A stretch of DNA of 64,000 nt from Devosia riboflavina (GTDB lineage: Bacteria > Pseudomonadota > Alphaproteobacteria > Rhizobiales > Devosiaceae): the NCBI RefSeq assembly GCF_000743575.1, contig NZ_JQGC01000007.1, forward strand, positions 62,001-126,000. The letters are read 5' to 3'. The notes beneath the pieces are model-generated. The model made no database searches. It worked only from the letters and a program-made list of their open reading frames with translations, and was not told the origin of the DNA. Shown in pieces: positions 28,276 to 37,136 of the stretch (position 1 is the first letter of the stretch; each line of letters begins with the position of its first letter). The position numbers and the translations under genes are program-made.

Positions 28276-28795
28276 TCGCGTCTACAACGTCTTGTTCCTG
28301 TGCACCGGGAACTCCGCCCGCTCTATTCTTGGAGAAGCCCTGATCAATCACGTCGGCAACGGTCGCTTCCGTGGCTTCTCGGCCGGATCGATGCCGCGTG
28401 GCGAGGTGCACCCGATGACCCTTGCCACGTTGAAGAATGCGGGCATTTCTATCGAGGGCCTACGATCAAAAGCTTGGGACGAGTTCGCGATATCTGATGC
28501 CCCGAAAATGGATTTCGTCTTCACGGTCTGCGACAACGCAGCGGGCGAAGCCTGCCCGGTCTGGCCCGGCCAGCCCATGACTGCGCATTGGGGCATCGAA
28601 GACCCCGCTGCCGTTACCGGCCCGGAATTCAAACAGCAGGCCGCCTTCGAGGATGCGCTCACCTATCTGCGCAATCGTGTCGCCGCCTTCATGAGCCTGC
28701 CGCTCGAAAGCATCGACCGCATGGCCCTGACGTCAAAACTCCGCGGCATCGGCGCCATGGAAGGCAGCACGTCGAAGTCTGCCGGGGCAGCATGA
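28265..28795 (+). CDS. arsC: Arsenate reductase, low-molecular-weight phosphatase (thioredoxin-type) class
   Basis: A 176-residue protein starting at GTG 28265 with an AAGGAG site about 8 bp upstream, inside the end of arsR. The P-loop is LFLCTGNSARS (nucleophilic Cys14, Arg20) and the general-acid Asp lies in HWGIEDPAAV. DFVFTVCDNAAGEACPVWPG supplies the extra cysteines used in the thioredoxin-type disulfide relay. It reduces arsenate to arsenite in the cytoplasm. Its mechanism and origin differ from the second arsenate reductase of this operon (29484). Confidence 0.92.
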   Translation: MPADRVYNVLFLCTGNSARSILGEALINHVGNGRFRGFSAGSMPRGEVHPMTLATLKNAGISIEGLRSKAWDEFAISDAPKMDFVFTVCDNAAGEACPVWPGQPMTAHWGIEDPAAVTGPEFKQQAAFEDALTYLRNRVAAFMSLPLESIDRMALTSKLRGIGAMEGSTSKSAGAA

Positions 28796-29487
28796 TCGAT
28801 CTTTCCCGCCGCCTGACTGCCGAAGCACTCGGCACCGGGCTGCTGGTTGCGGCAGTGGTGGGTTCCGGCATCATGGCCGAGACCCTAAGCACCGATGTCG
28901 CGCTGGCACTGCTCGCCAATACCATCGCCACCGGCGCCATCCTCGTCGTGCTGATCAGCACGCTCGGGCCGATTTCGGGCGCCCATTTCAACCCGGCTGT
29001 GTCGCTGGTCTTTGCGCTGCGCCGAGAGCTGCCGGCGCGGGACGCAGGGCTTTATGCCCTGGTGCAGATCGTCGGCGGCGTGCTGGGAGCGATTGCTGCT
29101 CACGCCATGTTCGCTCTACCCCTCGTGCAGGCTTCGAGCACGATCAGGACTGGTGGCGCGCAGTGGTTCTCGGAGAGCGTCGCCGCTTTCGGGCTCGTAG
29201 CTATCATCCTCGCCGGCGTCCGTTTTGAACGGAAGGCAGTGCCCATGCTGGTCGGCCTCTACATCACGGCTGCATACTGGTTCACCGCGTCGACATCCTT
29301 CGCCAACCCGGCCGTCGCGATCGCGCGGTCCTTCACCGACACTTTTTCCGGCATTCGTCCGCTCGATCTGCCGGGCTTCATCCTCGCCCAGGTGGTTGGG
29401 GCGCTCGTGGCCCTTGCGCTGATGACCTGGCTGCTTCGCGTGCCCTCCGGCAGCGACCTCCCCATCAACCCGGAAGACCAATCATGA
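28792..29487 (+). CDS. aqpS: Aquaglyceroporin (AqpS-type arsenite channel)
   Basis: A 231-residue MIP-family channel with six membrane helices and two NPA boxes, HFNPAVS near residue 65 and SFANPAVAIARSF near 185. In rhizobia AqpS replaces an ArsB pump and lets arsenite made from arsenate flow out. The ATG overlaps the arsC stop as ATGA. Its position between two arsenate reductases supports the arsenic role over glycerol uptake. Confidence 0.92.
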   Translation: MIDLSRRLTAEALGTGLLVAAVVGSGIMAETLSTDVALALLANTIATGAILVVLISTLGPISGAHFNPAVSLVFALRRELPARDAGLYALVQIVGGVLGAIAAHAMFALPLVQASSTIRTGGAQWFSESVAAFGLVAIILAGVRFERKAVPMLVGLYITAAYWFTASTSFANPAVAIARSFTDTFSGIRPLDLPGFILAQVVGALVALALMTWLLRVPSGSDLPINPEDQS

Positions 29488-29906
29488 CCGTTACGATCTA
29501 TCACAACCCCGAATGCGGAACCTCCCGCAACACGTTGGCCATGATCCGGCAGAGCGGCGTCGAGCCCAGAGTGGTCGAATATCTCAAGAACCCGCCGAGC
29601 CGCGAACGCATCGTTGAACTGGTCTCCGCTGCCGGCATGGCGCTGCGCCAGGCCCTCCGCCAGAAGGACACACCCTATGAAGCGCTTGGCCTTGGCGACA
29701 CCAGCCTGACCGACGACGCGCTGCTCGACGCAATCGGTCAGCACCCGGTTCTGCTCAATCGGCCCTTTGTCGAAACGCCGGTCGGCACGCGCCTTTGTCG
29801 GCCTTCCGAAGTGGTGCTCGACATTCTCGAAAACCCCGATATCGGGCCCTTCACCAAGGAAGATGGCGAGGTCATCATCGACGCCGAGGGCAAGCGCATT
29901 GTCTGA
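29484..29906 (+). CDS. arsC: Arsenate reductase, glutaredoxin-type class
   Basis: A 140-residue ArsC of the E. coli plasmid R773 type: [20 protein letters not shown] (catalytic Cys11), [35 protein letters not shown] (the arginines that position arsenate). It uses glutathione and glutaredoxin. It overlaps aqpS by four bases (ATGA) and arsH by eight bases, so the operon is translationally chained. Confidence 0.93.
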   Translation: MTVTIYHNPECGTSRNTLAMIRQSGVEPRVVEYLKNPPSRERIVELVSAAGMALRQALRQKDTPYEALGLGDTSLTDDALLDAIGQHPVLLNRPFVETPVGTRLCRPSEVVLDILENPDIGPFTKEDGEVIIDAEGKRIV

Positions 29907-30606
29907 TCTGCCCAATGTCGTTCCCGCCGCCTTCGAAGTGCCTGAGCTGGCGCGGCTGATCGCCCCGGAGCTTCAACACAAGCCGCGCATTCTGATGCTT
30001 TACGGCTCCTTGCGGGAACGCTCCTATAGTCTGCTCCTCACGCTTGAAGCCCAGCGGCTCCTCGAAAGCTTTGGCGCGGAAGTTCGGATTTTCCATCCAC
30101 ACGGCCTGCCTCTGCCCGGCGACGCGCCGGACGACCACCCGAAGGTGCAGGAATTGCGGGAAGCGATGGTCTGGTCCGAGGGCCAAGTGTGGACGAGCCC
30201 TGAGCGCCATGGTGCCATGAGTTCCGTACTGAAAGCCCAGATCGACTGGATACCGCTTCCGGGCGGCGCCATCCGGCCGACACAGGGGCGAACGCTTGCC
30301 GTGATGCAGGTTTCGGGCGGGTCGCAATCGTTTAATGCTGTCAACCAGATGCGTATTCTCGGCCGCTGGATGCGTATGGTGACGATCCCCAACCAAAGCT
30401 CTGTGGCCAAAGCCTTTCAGGAGTTTGAGCCCGACGGTCGCATGAAACCGTCATCCTTCTACGATAGGGTGGTGGACGTCATGGAAGAACTGGTCAAGTT
30501 CACGCTGATCAACCGTGGCGTTTCCGGCTACCTCACCTCCCGCTACAGCGAACGCAAAGAGGCCGCGACCAAACTCGAGGAGCGGGTCGGCCTCAAGGCG
30601 ATCTGA
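29899..30606 (+). CDS. arsH: ArsH, NADPH-dependent FMN reductase / organoarsenical oxidase
   Basis: A 235-residue flavoprotein. [20 protein letters not shown] is the FMN-phosphate loop, and [20 protein letters not shown] and [20 protein letters not shown] are ArsH hallmarks. It oxidises trivalent methyl- or aryl-arsenicals to the less toxic pentavalent forms. The best start is TTG 29899 (LSDLPNVV), inside the end of arsC, with GAGGG 8 bp upstream; there is no ATG nearby in this frame. Confidence 0.92.
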   Translation: MSDLPNVVPAAFEVPELARLIAPELQHKPRILMLYGSLRERSYSLLLTLEAQRLLESFGAEVRIFHPHGLPLPGDAPDDHPKVQELREAMVWSEGQVWTSPERHGAMSSVLKAQIDWIPLPGGAIRPTQGRTLAVMQVSGGSQSFNAVNQMRILGRWMRMVTIPNQSSVAKAFQEFEPDGRMKPSSFYDRVVDVMEELVKFTLINRGVSGYLTSRYSERKEAATKLEERVGLKAI

Positions 30607-30612
30607 CACGAC

Positions 30613-31830
30613 ATGCCGAAATCGACCCCCTCCAACGCTGCTGCGATCTGGGCACTCGGTGTTACTCAGATCATCGGCTACGGGACGCTCTACTATAGCT
30701 TCTCTATCCTGGCGCCGGGTATTGCCGAGGAATTCGGTATTGCCGTCGAGTGGGTTTATGGGTCGATTTCCCTGGCGCTTCTGGCAGGTGGGCTGATCTC
30801 TCCTTATGCTGGCGGGCTCGCCGACAAACATGGCGCTGCCCTTGTGCTGTCGATCGGGTCGGTTGCCGCGGCGATCTCACTTGTCGTTTGTGGTCTTGCC
30901 GTCAATGCTTCGGCTTTTCTTGCCGGGCTGATCCTCGTCGAGCTCGCTTCGGCCTTTGTGCTCTATTCGACAGCGTTCGCGCTTCTGGCGCAGGCGACGG
31001 GACCGCAGGCGCAGCGCAGCATCACCTATCTGACGCTGATCGCCGGGTTTGCCTCGACAATCTTCTGGCCGCTGACGACCTGGATGCTGCAAGGATTGGA
31101 CTGGCACCAGGTCTATTTCGTCTTTGCCGGCATGCATGCCCTCGTCTGTCTGCCGCTGCACCTTTGGCTCACGCGCTTTGCGCGCATGGCGGCCCAGAGG
31201 CCCGCAGAGAAAAGCCCGGTGCCGGCCATGGAAACGGGAGGCGCCAGCCATTCTACCTTCGTGCTGGTGGTGCTCGGCTTCTCGCTGGCCGGCTTTGTCT
31301 CGGCGGCTACGCTGTTTCATATCGTGCCGATGCTGGCCATGCTGGGGCTGGGCGGGAGTGGCGTTCTGGTCGCAACGCTTTTTGGGCCAGCACAGGTTGC
31401 CAGCCGCCTCGTCAATATGGCCTTTGGCAAGGACCTGCCGGCGCCAACGTTGGCGGTGATTTCTGCGGTGCTGATGCCGGCAGCGCTCACGGTGCTCGCC
31501 TTGACCGCGCCGGCGATCGGCGGTGCTGTCGCTTTTGCGATCATCTTTGGTCTTGGCAGTGGGCTCTTCAGCATCGTCTCCGGAACTTTGCCGCTGGCGC
31601 TCTTCGGCAAGGCGGGTTTTGGAAAGAGGCTGGGCTGGATTAGCCTTGGTCGACTCGGCGTTTCGGCAGTCGCACCATTCGCACTTTCGGTGGCGCTAGG
31701 CGCCATCGGGCCGAAGCCTTCGGTCTGGCTCTTGACGGCGGCAGGTCTGAGCTGCGTTGCTGTATTTGGTGAGATACTGAGGCGCTCGAGATCGAGCGCA
31801 ACTCTTATCGTGTCTTCCCAGACCGTCTAG
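30613..31830 (+). CDS. MFS transporter of arsenic operon (possible ArsK-type efflux)
   Basis: A 405-residue protein with about 12 membrane segments, the first at GVTQIIGYGTLYYSFSILAP, and the MFS loop 2-3 motif GGLADKHGAALVLS. It lies 6 bp after arsH. An MFS protein named ArsK in Agrobacterium exports trivalent arsenicals and antimonite; operon position makes a similar role plausible here, but I cannot confirm orthology from the sequence alone. Confidence 0.85.
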   Translation: MPKSTPSNAAAIWALGVTQIIGYGTLYYSFSILAPGIAEEFGIAVEWVYGSISLALLAGGLISPYAGGLADKHGAALVLSIGSVAAAISLVVCGLAVNASAFLAGLILVELASAFVLYSTAFALLAQATGPQAQRSITYLTLIAGFASTIFWPLTTWMLQGLDWHQVYFVFAGMHALVCLPLHLWLTRFARMAAQRPAEKSPVPAMETGGASHSTFVLVVLGFSLAGFVSAATLFHIVPMLAMLGLGGSGVLVATLFGPAQVASRLVNMAFGKDLPAPTLAVISAVLMPAALTVLALTAPAIGGAVAFAIIFGLGSGLFSIVSGTLPLALFGKAGFGKRLGWISLGRLGVSAVAPFALSVALGAIGPKPSVWLLTAAGLSCVAVFGEILRRSRSSATLIVSSQTV

Positions 31831-31857
31831 ACCTGATTGCCGAACCCGAGGCCAATC

Positions 31858-32466
31858 ATGCCCGACCTGCTTGGATTTGCCCTGGCCTCGCTGATCATCG
31901 AACTCACGCCAGGCCCGAACATGACCTATCTGGCCGTGCTCTCGGCGCGAGAAGGTCGGTCGGTTGGCTATATAGCAGTGGCAGGCGTAGCGCTTGGCCT
32001 CGCCATCATGGGAATTGCGGCAGCGCTTGGTCTCGCCACCCTGATCGGCGCGTCCCCTGCGCTTTTTGCAATCCTGCGCTGGGGCGGCGTGGCGTATCTC
32101 CTCTATCTGGCCTGGGACGCCTGGCGTGAAGCCGACCTGCCGCCCGAGCCCGTCGAGAGCAGCCGTTACTTCGTTCAGGGTCTCGTGACCAATCTGCTCA
32201 ATCCCAAGGCAGCCTTGTTCTATGTGACTGTCATGCCCAACTTTCTGGCTGCGGGTGGCGACGGCCCGCTCTCCTGGACACTGCTGGCAGCGGTCTATGT
32301 GGGCGTCGCCACGCTGATCCATCTGGCGATTGTCACCGCCTCGGGCATGCTCGAACCGGTGCTGACGCGCGGCATGGGGCGGGTCGTGGTGTCGCGCGCC
32401 TTTGCGCTCGTCCTGGTCGGGGTTGCCGCATGGATGCTCTGGTCCACGCGGTCGAGCGGGGCCTGA
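31858..32466 (+). CDS. LysE-family translocator
   Basis: A 202-residue inner-membrane exporter with the family start LIIELTPGPNMTYLAVLSAR and about six helices; the second conserved motif is GLVTNLLNPKAALFYVTVMP. Members export amino acids or homoserine-lactone-like compounds. ATG 31858 has GAGG 6 bp upstream and lies 27 bp after the MFS gene, so it may be the last gene of the arsenic operon. A decayed relative lies at 11248-11456. Confidence 0.88.
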   Translation: MPDLLGFALASLIIELTPGPNMTYLAVLSAREGRSVGYIAVAGVALGLAIMGIAAALGLATLIGASPALFAILRWGGVAYLLYLAWDAWREADLPPEPVESSRYFVQGLVTNLLNPKAALFYVTVMPNFLAAGGDGPLSWTLLAAVYVGVATLIHLAIVTASGMLEPVLTRGMGRVVVSRAFALVLVGVAAWMLWSTRSSGA

Positions 32467-32477
32467 GGGCCGCCTTT

Positions 32478-34217
32478 TCAGGCGGCCGTCTGGGTGGTGT
32501 TGGCGACCCGGCTTGCCAGAACGCCGGTCGTTGCCTGATGCTGGCTGAGGTAAACTCCGCCGGAGAGGTTCTTGAGGAAATGAGTGTGGGCGAGCCTGTC
32601 CATCACCGGCCCCTTGACCTCCGAAAGGTGCAGCCGCACGCCTGCATCTTTGAGCCGGTGCTCGATGGCTTCGAGACTTTCGAGGGCCGACATGTCGATT
32701 GCATTGACGGCCGAGCACATCAGCACGACGTCAGTGATCCCGGCATTGGCCGCGACTTGTTCGAAAACCAGATCCTCGAGGTAGCGCGCATTGGCGAAGT
32801 AGAGGCTTTCATCGATGCGGATGGAAAGCATGCCAGGCACGGTCTCGACCTTGTGCCGCTTGACGTTGCGGTAGTGTTCGGTGCCTGGAACCTGACCGAC
32901 GATAGCGGCGTGCGGTGTCGACGACCGGTAGAGGAAAATCAGGATCGAGGTACCGACCCCGAGGGCAATACCGGTTTCGACGCCAAGCAGCAGCGTGCCC
33001 GACATGGTGATCGCCACCGCCGCAAAATCGGCCTTCGAGTATGCCCAGGCGCGCTTGAGGATCGAAAAGTCGACCAGGGTCAGCACGGCGAGGACGATTG
33101 TCGCCGCCAACGTCGCCTTGGGCAGGATGGCAAGGAACGGGGTCAGCAGCAGCGTAGCCCCGGCAATGCCGATGGCGGTGAAGGCGCCGGCCGCTGGGGT
33201 GGCGGCCCCGGCATCGAAATTGACCACCGAACGGGCAAAGCCGCCCGTCACCGGATAGCCTCCGCCAATGGCGGCCGCGATGTTGGAGGCGCCAAGGCCG
33301 ATCAGTTCCTGGTTGGGCGTGATGCGTTCGCGGCGCTTGGCAGCCAGGGTCTGGGCCACGGAGATCGATTCCACAAAGCCGACGATGGAGATGATCAGCG
33401 CCGGCAGAGCCAGTTGCTGGACCAGATCCAGGCTCACATTCGGGAGCGCGAGCATGGGCAGTCCCTGCGGGACGTCACCTACCAGCGACACGCCCTTGGA
33501 TGCGAGGTCCATGCCGGCCGACCAGCCCATGGTCAGGAAGACGACGAGCACGGGACCGGCGCGGACGATGGTCGTGGCGACGGCCTTGCTCAGCCCGAAA
33601 CGGGTCAGCCAGTTCTTGAGATCGAGCCGGATCCAGAGCAGCAGGACCAGAGCAACCGCGCCGACCGCTACTGTATGGAGATTGATGTTCCCGACATTCT
33701 CGTAGATCGAGACCAGCAGCTCGGGCAAGGCATGCCCTTCGGTCTTGATCCCCAAAAGGCCGCCGACCTGGCTGGTGGCAATGATCAAGCCGGAAGCGGT
33801 GATGAAGCCGGAAATGACCGGATGCGACAGGAAGTTGGCGACAAACCCCAGACGAAAGAGCCCCATGAGCGTCAGCATGACACCAGACAGCAGAGCCAGA
33901 ATGATGGTGGCGCTGGCATAGTCCACCGACCCTTCCGCTGCAACGCGTCCCACCGCGGTCGCGGTCATCAGCGAGACGACCGCGACGGGGCCGACGGCCA
34001 GGGCGGAAGACGTGCCGAAGATGGCATAGGCGACGAGCGGCAGGACCGATGCGTAGAGGCCCACTTCAGGCGGCAAGCCGGCCAGCAGGGCATAGGCAAG
34101 CGATTGCGGGATCAGCATGATCGTCACGATGACCGCAGCCATGAGGTCGCTGGTCAAGGTCTGGCGATTGTACCGTCGCCCCCAGTCGAGGATGGGAAAG
34201 TAGGATTTGAGGCGCAT
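32478..34217 (-). CDS. SulP-family anion transporter with STAS domain
   Basis: A 579-residue SLC26/SulP transporter. MLIPQSLAYALLAGLPPEVG and GTSSALAVGPVAVVSLMTA are the family signatures, and ten or more membrane segments follow. The C-terminal STAS domain (from about 440) includes VLMCSAVNAIDMSALESLEA. It probably carries sulfate or a related oxyanion. Start MRLKSYFPILDWG at 34217 is preferred over a longer frame. It converges on lysE and lies downstream of sulfur genes on the same strand, which fits export or uptake of sulfite/sulfate formed by the persulfide dioxygenase. Confidence 0.9.
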   Translation of the reverse strand: MRLKSYFPILDWGRRYNRQTLTSDLMAAVIVTIMLIPQSLAYALLAGLPPEVGLYASVLPLVAYAIFGTSSALAVGPVAVVSLMTATAVGRVAAEGSVDYASATIILALLSGVMLTLMGLFRLGFVANFLSHPVISGFITASGLIIATSQVGGLLGIKTEGHALPELLVSIYENVGNINLHTVAVGAVALVLLLWIRLDLKNWLTRFGLSKAVATTIVRAGPVLVVFLTMGWSAGMDLASKGVSLVGDVPQGLPMLALPNVSLDLVQQLALPALIISIVGFVESISVAQTLAAKRRERITPNQELIGLGASNIAAAIGGGYPVTGGFARSVVNFDAGAATPAAGAFTAIGIAGATLLLTPFLAILPKATLAATIVLAVLTLVDFSILKRAWAYSKADFAAVAITMSGTLLLGVETGIALGVGTSILIFLYRSSTPHAAIVGQVPGTEHYRNVKRHKVETVPGMLSIRIDESLYFANARYLEDLVFEQVAANAGITDVVLMCSAVNAIDMSALESLEAIEHRLKDAGVRLHLSEVKGPVMDRLAHTHFLKNLSGGVYLSQHQATTGVLASRVANTTQTAA

Positions 34218-34267
34218 CGGAAACTCTATCTGGCCTTGGTCCGGCCGCCACCGGCCGGACGCGACGT

Positions 34268-34594
34268 TCACTTGTTCAGCGTGGCATAGAGGCTGCCGGC
34301 GCGAGCGCCGGAGCGGCAATAGCCGAGGACAGGCTTGGGCACCTCTTCCCAGGCTTGGTGGAAACGAATGATCTGTTCTTCGCCAAGCCCCCCTGAAACG
34401 GGGATATGAACGATCTGCAGTCCTTCGGCCTCGGCGGCGCGTGCCACCTCGGCGAAACTGGGCTGGCCAAATTCTTCATTGTCGGGGCGAGCGCAGACGA
34501 TCGACCGATAGCCTGCTGCGGCAACGGCCTTGACCTGGTCTGGCATGATTTGGGCGGTGGCGGAGAAATTGTCGTCGAGCTTGCGGATATTCAC
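34268..34594 (-). CDS. TIGR01244-type sulfur transferase/phosphatase-like protein
   Basis: A 108-residue protein with a DSP-like phosphatase fold: NIRKLDDNFSATAQIMPDQV, YRSIVCARPDNEEFGQPSF and the P-loop LGYCRSGARAGSLY (Cys and Arg in CxSGxR). This is the domain fused to the N-terminus of Blh (beta-lactamase-like hydrolase) in Agrobacterium and Xylella, thought to act on persulfide sulfur. GTG 34594 is chosen because GGAGC lies 7 bp upstream and the family starts there; an ATG at 34627 would add 11 residues. It follows the MBL-fold gene by about 50 bp. Confidence 0.85.
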   Translation of the reverse strand: MNIRKLDDNFSATAQIMPDQVKAVAAAGYRSIVCARPDNEEFGQPSFAEVARAAEAEGLQIVHIPVSGGLGEEQIIRFHQAWEEVPKPVLGYCRSGARAGSLYATLNK

Positions 34595-34643
34595 GGGATT
34601 GCTCCGGGATTTGAAAAGAGAAAACATCGCAGGGCCGGTAGTC

Positions 34644-35537
34644 TCAGAGGCCGTTGACGGGCACCTTGAGATAGGTTTTGCCGTCCTTGTCCTTTGGCGG
34701 CAGCTGGCCGGCGCGCATATTGATCTGCAGCGAGGGGATGATTAGCTTGGGCATGGCGAGCGTTGCGTCGCGCGCTTCGCGCATCGCAACGAACGTGTCT
34801 TCGTCGGTGCCATGTCCCACATGGATATTGTGGTCGATCTCATCGCCCACCGTGGTCTCCCACTGAATGTCGCGGCCATTCGGGCCATAGTCGTGGCACA
34901 TGAAGAGGCGCGTTTCGCGCGGCAGCGCCAGCACGCGCTGGATCGAGCGATAGAGCGTGCGTGCATCCCCGCCCGGAAAGTCGGCACGGGCCGAACCGCC
35001 ATCGGGCATGAACAGCGTGTCGCCGACAAAGGCGGCGTCGCCCACCACATGGGTCATGCAGGCCGGGGTATGGCCCGGCGTGTGCATGACGTGAACCGTC
35101 ATTCCGCCGATCCGGTAGCTGTCGCCATCGGTGAACAGGCGATCGAACTGGGAGCCGTCGCGCTGGAATTCGGTGCCTTCATTGAAGATCTTGCCGAATG
35201 TGTCTTGGACCACGGTGATGTTCTCCCCAATGCCCAGCTTGCCGCCGGCCTTGGACTGAATATAGGGCGCGCCCGAGAGGTGATCGGCATGGACATGAGT
35301 CTCGATCAGCCACTCGAGCTCAAGACCATTGGCCTTGATGAAATCGATGATCCGATCGGCGCCATCGTAGGTGATGCGCCCGGCCGCATAGTCGATGTCC
35401 ATCACCGAGTCGATGACGGCACAGGCATTTGAGCCGGGGTCCCTGACGACATAAGAAATCGTATTGGTCGGGGCATCGAAGAAGGCGGTGACCTCAGGCT
35501 TCAAGGCCAGATTGGGGGTGAAGGGAATGGTGCTCAT
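34644..35537 (-). CDS. MBL-fold persulfide dioxygenase-like enzyme (Blh/ETHE1 type)
   Basis: A 297-residue metallo-beta-lactamase-fold protein with the metal motif IETHVHADHLSG, then HVMHTPGHTPACMTHVV, AFVGDTLF and MCHDYGP. These are features of the single-iron sulfur dioxygenases that oxidise glutathione persulfide to sulfite. It is part of the BigR-regulated bigR-blh type locus known in plant-associated bacteria, where it removes H2S during biofilm growth. It lies 25 bp downstream of the YeeE/YedE pair. Confidence 0.88.
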   Translation of the reverse strand: MSTIPFTPNLALKPEVTAFFDAPTNTISYVVRDPGSNACAVIDSVMDIDYAAGRITYDGADRIIDFIKANGLELEWLIETHVHADHLSGAPYIQSKAGGKLGIGENITVVQDTFGKIFNEGTEFQRDGSQFDRLFTDGDSYRIGGMTVHVMHTPGHTPACMTHVVGDAAFVGDTLFMPDGGSARADFPGGDARTLYRSIQRVLALPRETRLFMCHDYGPNGRDIQWETTVGDEIDHNIHVGHGTDEDTFVAMREARDATLAMPKLIIPSLQINMRAGQLPPKDKDGKTYLKVPVNGL

Positions 35538-35562
35538 CTCGAGCTCCTTTCAACGTTGAGGG

Positions 35563-36003
35563 TCAGGTGGCCGGCGCGAGGCGCTGGCCGTGTGCGAGGC
35601 GAATGGAGCGGGCTGCGAAAATGCCGACCAGCATGGCGCCGACAAAGGCCCAGGCCGAGGCTTCGCCCAGCCCAAGGGCCGGAATGGCGCCACCCGGGCA
35701 GAAACCGGAAATTCCCCAGCCGATGCCGAAGACGGCGGAACCGGCAATCAGGGGGAGGTCGAGCTTGCGATTGGTCGGTACGTGGAATTTGGCCTCGCAA
35801 ACCGGTTTTGCGCTTCGAAGCACCAGGCGGTAGCCGATCGCGGTAATCAGCAGGGCCCCGCCCATTACGAAGGCCAGGGAGGGGTCCCAGGTGCCGGCAA
35901 TGTCGAAGAAGTTGAGAACCTTGGCTGGGTTGGCCATGCCGGACAGGGCAATGCCGGTACCGAAAATGAGACCGACCACCCCGGCAAGAAGAGTACGCTG
36001 CAT
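35563..36003 (-). CDS. YeeE/YedE-family sulfur transporter, half-size (DUF6691)
   Basis: A 146-residue membrane protein starting MQRTLLAGVVGLIFGTGIAL, with SGMANPAKVLNFFDIAGTWD and GWGISGFCPGGAIPALGLG. The Cys in the SGFCPG motif is the type of residue that relays thiosulfate in TsuA. It pairs with the adjacent half-size protein (36003-36431) to make one transporter. The start overlaps the stop of that gene by one base (TGATG). Confidence 0.88.
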   Translation of the reverse strand: MQRTLLAGVVGLIFGTGIALSGMANPAKVLNFFDIAGTWDPSLAFVMGGALLITAIGYRLVLRSAKPVCEAKFHVPTNRKLDLPLIAGSAVFGIGWGISGFCPGGAIPALGLGEASAWAFVGAMLVGIFAARSIRLAHGQRLAPAT

Positions 36004-36431
36004 CAGAAGCCGCCCGAGAGATGACGAATAACAAAAACGGTGACGATGGCTGTCGCCATGAAGGTGCCGGTGGCCGCTATCGAGCGCGGCGAGAGACGAG
36101 CCATGCCGCAAACGCCGTGACCGGAGGTGCAGCCGGAGCCGAAATAGACGCCGCCCCCCACGATCAGGCCGCCGATGATCACCCAGGGCAGGGGGACGGG
36201 GCTGGAAAAGGCGATCGAATGGTCCGAAAAACTCAGAACTAGGCTGGGGGCGATGATGGCGCCGGCAATGAAGGCGGCACGCCAGGTCCAGTCAGAAGCG
36301 ACGGGCGGCAGGAGTCCGGTCAGAATGCCGGTCATGCCGGCAATGCGCCCATGAAACGCCATGAGCAGGACAGCCGAAAGGCCGATCAGTGCGCCGCCGA
36401 GCAGCGAGAGCACCGGGGTAAACTCAGTCAT
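36003..36431 (-). CDS. YeeE/YedE-family sulfur transporter, half-size
   Basis: A 142-residue membrane protein: MTEFTPVLSLLGGALIGLSA, HGRIAGMTGILTGLLPP and GGGVYFGSGCTSGHGVCGMARL. The GSGCTSGHGVCG motif holds the conserved cysteines of the TsuA/YedE fold. It is the companion of the gene at 35563; together they probably import thiosulfate or a similar sulfur species, or move persulfide sulfur across the membrane. Confidence 0.9.
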   Translation of the reverse strand: MTEFTPVLSLLGGALIGLSAVLLMAFHGRIAGMTGILTGLLPPVASDWTWRAAFIAGAIIAPSLVLSFSDHSIAFSSPVPLPWVIIGGLIVGGGVYFGSGCTSGHGVCGMARLSPRSIAATGTFMATAIVTVFVIRHLSGGF

Positions 36432-36435
36432 GAAA

Positions 36436-36648
36436 TTATACCTTACTGGTAGAAACGCCAATCAGGCGGTAGAGCGGGCAGAACCGCACGACGGCGGTCA
36501 GCAGGAGGACGAGGCCGACAATGAAGGCGATTGCCTGCAGCACCGGCGCGCTGGCCAAAGGAAGAGAGGGTATGAAGGTCCCAACGATGAGGACCAGTCC
36601 GATGATCGCTCTGAGGATGCGATCGGCAGATCCAATATTGGGGCGCAT
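36436..36648 (-). CDS. DUF2892 (YgaP-like) inner-membrane protein
   Basis: A 70-residue protein with the family start NIGSADRILRAIIGLVLI and the end FCPLYRLIGVSTSK. Two membrane helices are visible. In YgaP this segment follows a rhodanese domain; here it stands alone. ATG 36648 has AAGGAG 7 bp upstream. First gene of the minus-strand sulfur operon, divergent from the BigR-like repressor. Confidence 0.88.
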   Translation of the reverse strand: MRPNIGSADRILRAIIGLVLIVGTFIPSLPLASAPVLQAIAFIVGLVLLLTAVVRFCPLYRLIGVSTSKV

Positions 36649-36704
36649 CACGAACTCCTTGAAAACCGGGCCCACAGGGGGCATAACCGTCATCAACGAA
36701 CATT

Positions 36705-36714
36705 CGTATATACG
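36705..36714. promoter_or_regulatory. BigR-type operator candidate
   Basis: Perfect palindrome CGTATATACG in the 77-bp gap between divergent starts. It lies 11 bp before the repressor ATG, so binding would block both promoters. Its AT-rich core in a position overlapping the promoter is like the known BigR box. Confidence 0.55.
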
Positions 36715-36725
36715 CAAGTGCTAAT

Positions 36726-37037
36726 ATGATCAACGTGAATCTTGCCGCCATGGAGCGGAACGCCGACCGGGCGTCTCAGCTCCTAGCCGCCATGGCCAAT
36801 CCGAAGCGGCTGCTCATCTTGTGCAACCTGCTCGAGCATGAAATGAATGTCGGGCAACTGGCCGATCGGGTTCAGCTCGGCCAGTCCCCGCTATCTCAGC
36901 ATCTTTCCAAACTGCGCGCCTGGGGATTGGTGGCAACGCGGCGGGATGGTCAGCAGATCAACTACACCTTGGCTTCGGATGAGGTCAGGCGTGTGTTGAC
37001 GACGCTCTACGAGATCTATTGTTCTGACACGAATTGA
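36726..37037 (+). CDS. bigR: ArsR-family persulfide-sensing repressor (BigR/SqrR-like)
   Basis: A 103-residue winged-helix protein: RASQLLAAMANPKRLLILCN, LEHEMNVGQLADRVQLGQSP, LSQHLSKLRAWGLVATRRDG. Two cysteines, in LLILCNLL and EIYCSDTN, match the pair that forms a disulfide or polysulfide bridge in BigR and SqrR. The neighbouring genes (YeeE/YedE, persulfide dioxygenase, sulfur transferase) are the known BigR regulon, which supports this over a metal sensor. Confidence 0.85.
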   Translation: MINVNLAAMERNADRASQLLAAMANPKRLLILCNLLEHEMNVGQLADRVQLGQSPLSQHLSKLRAWGLVATRRDGQQINYTLASDEVRRVLTTLYEIYCSDTN

Positions 37038-37136
37038 GATGCTCGCAACGCGAAGTCGATATCGACGACATTATCTGACGGGTGTGAGCCGCCACACGGG
37101 GGGAAGCCTCAGCGATTGACCATCCGCGGAAGGCTG

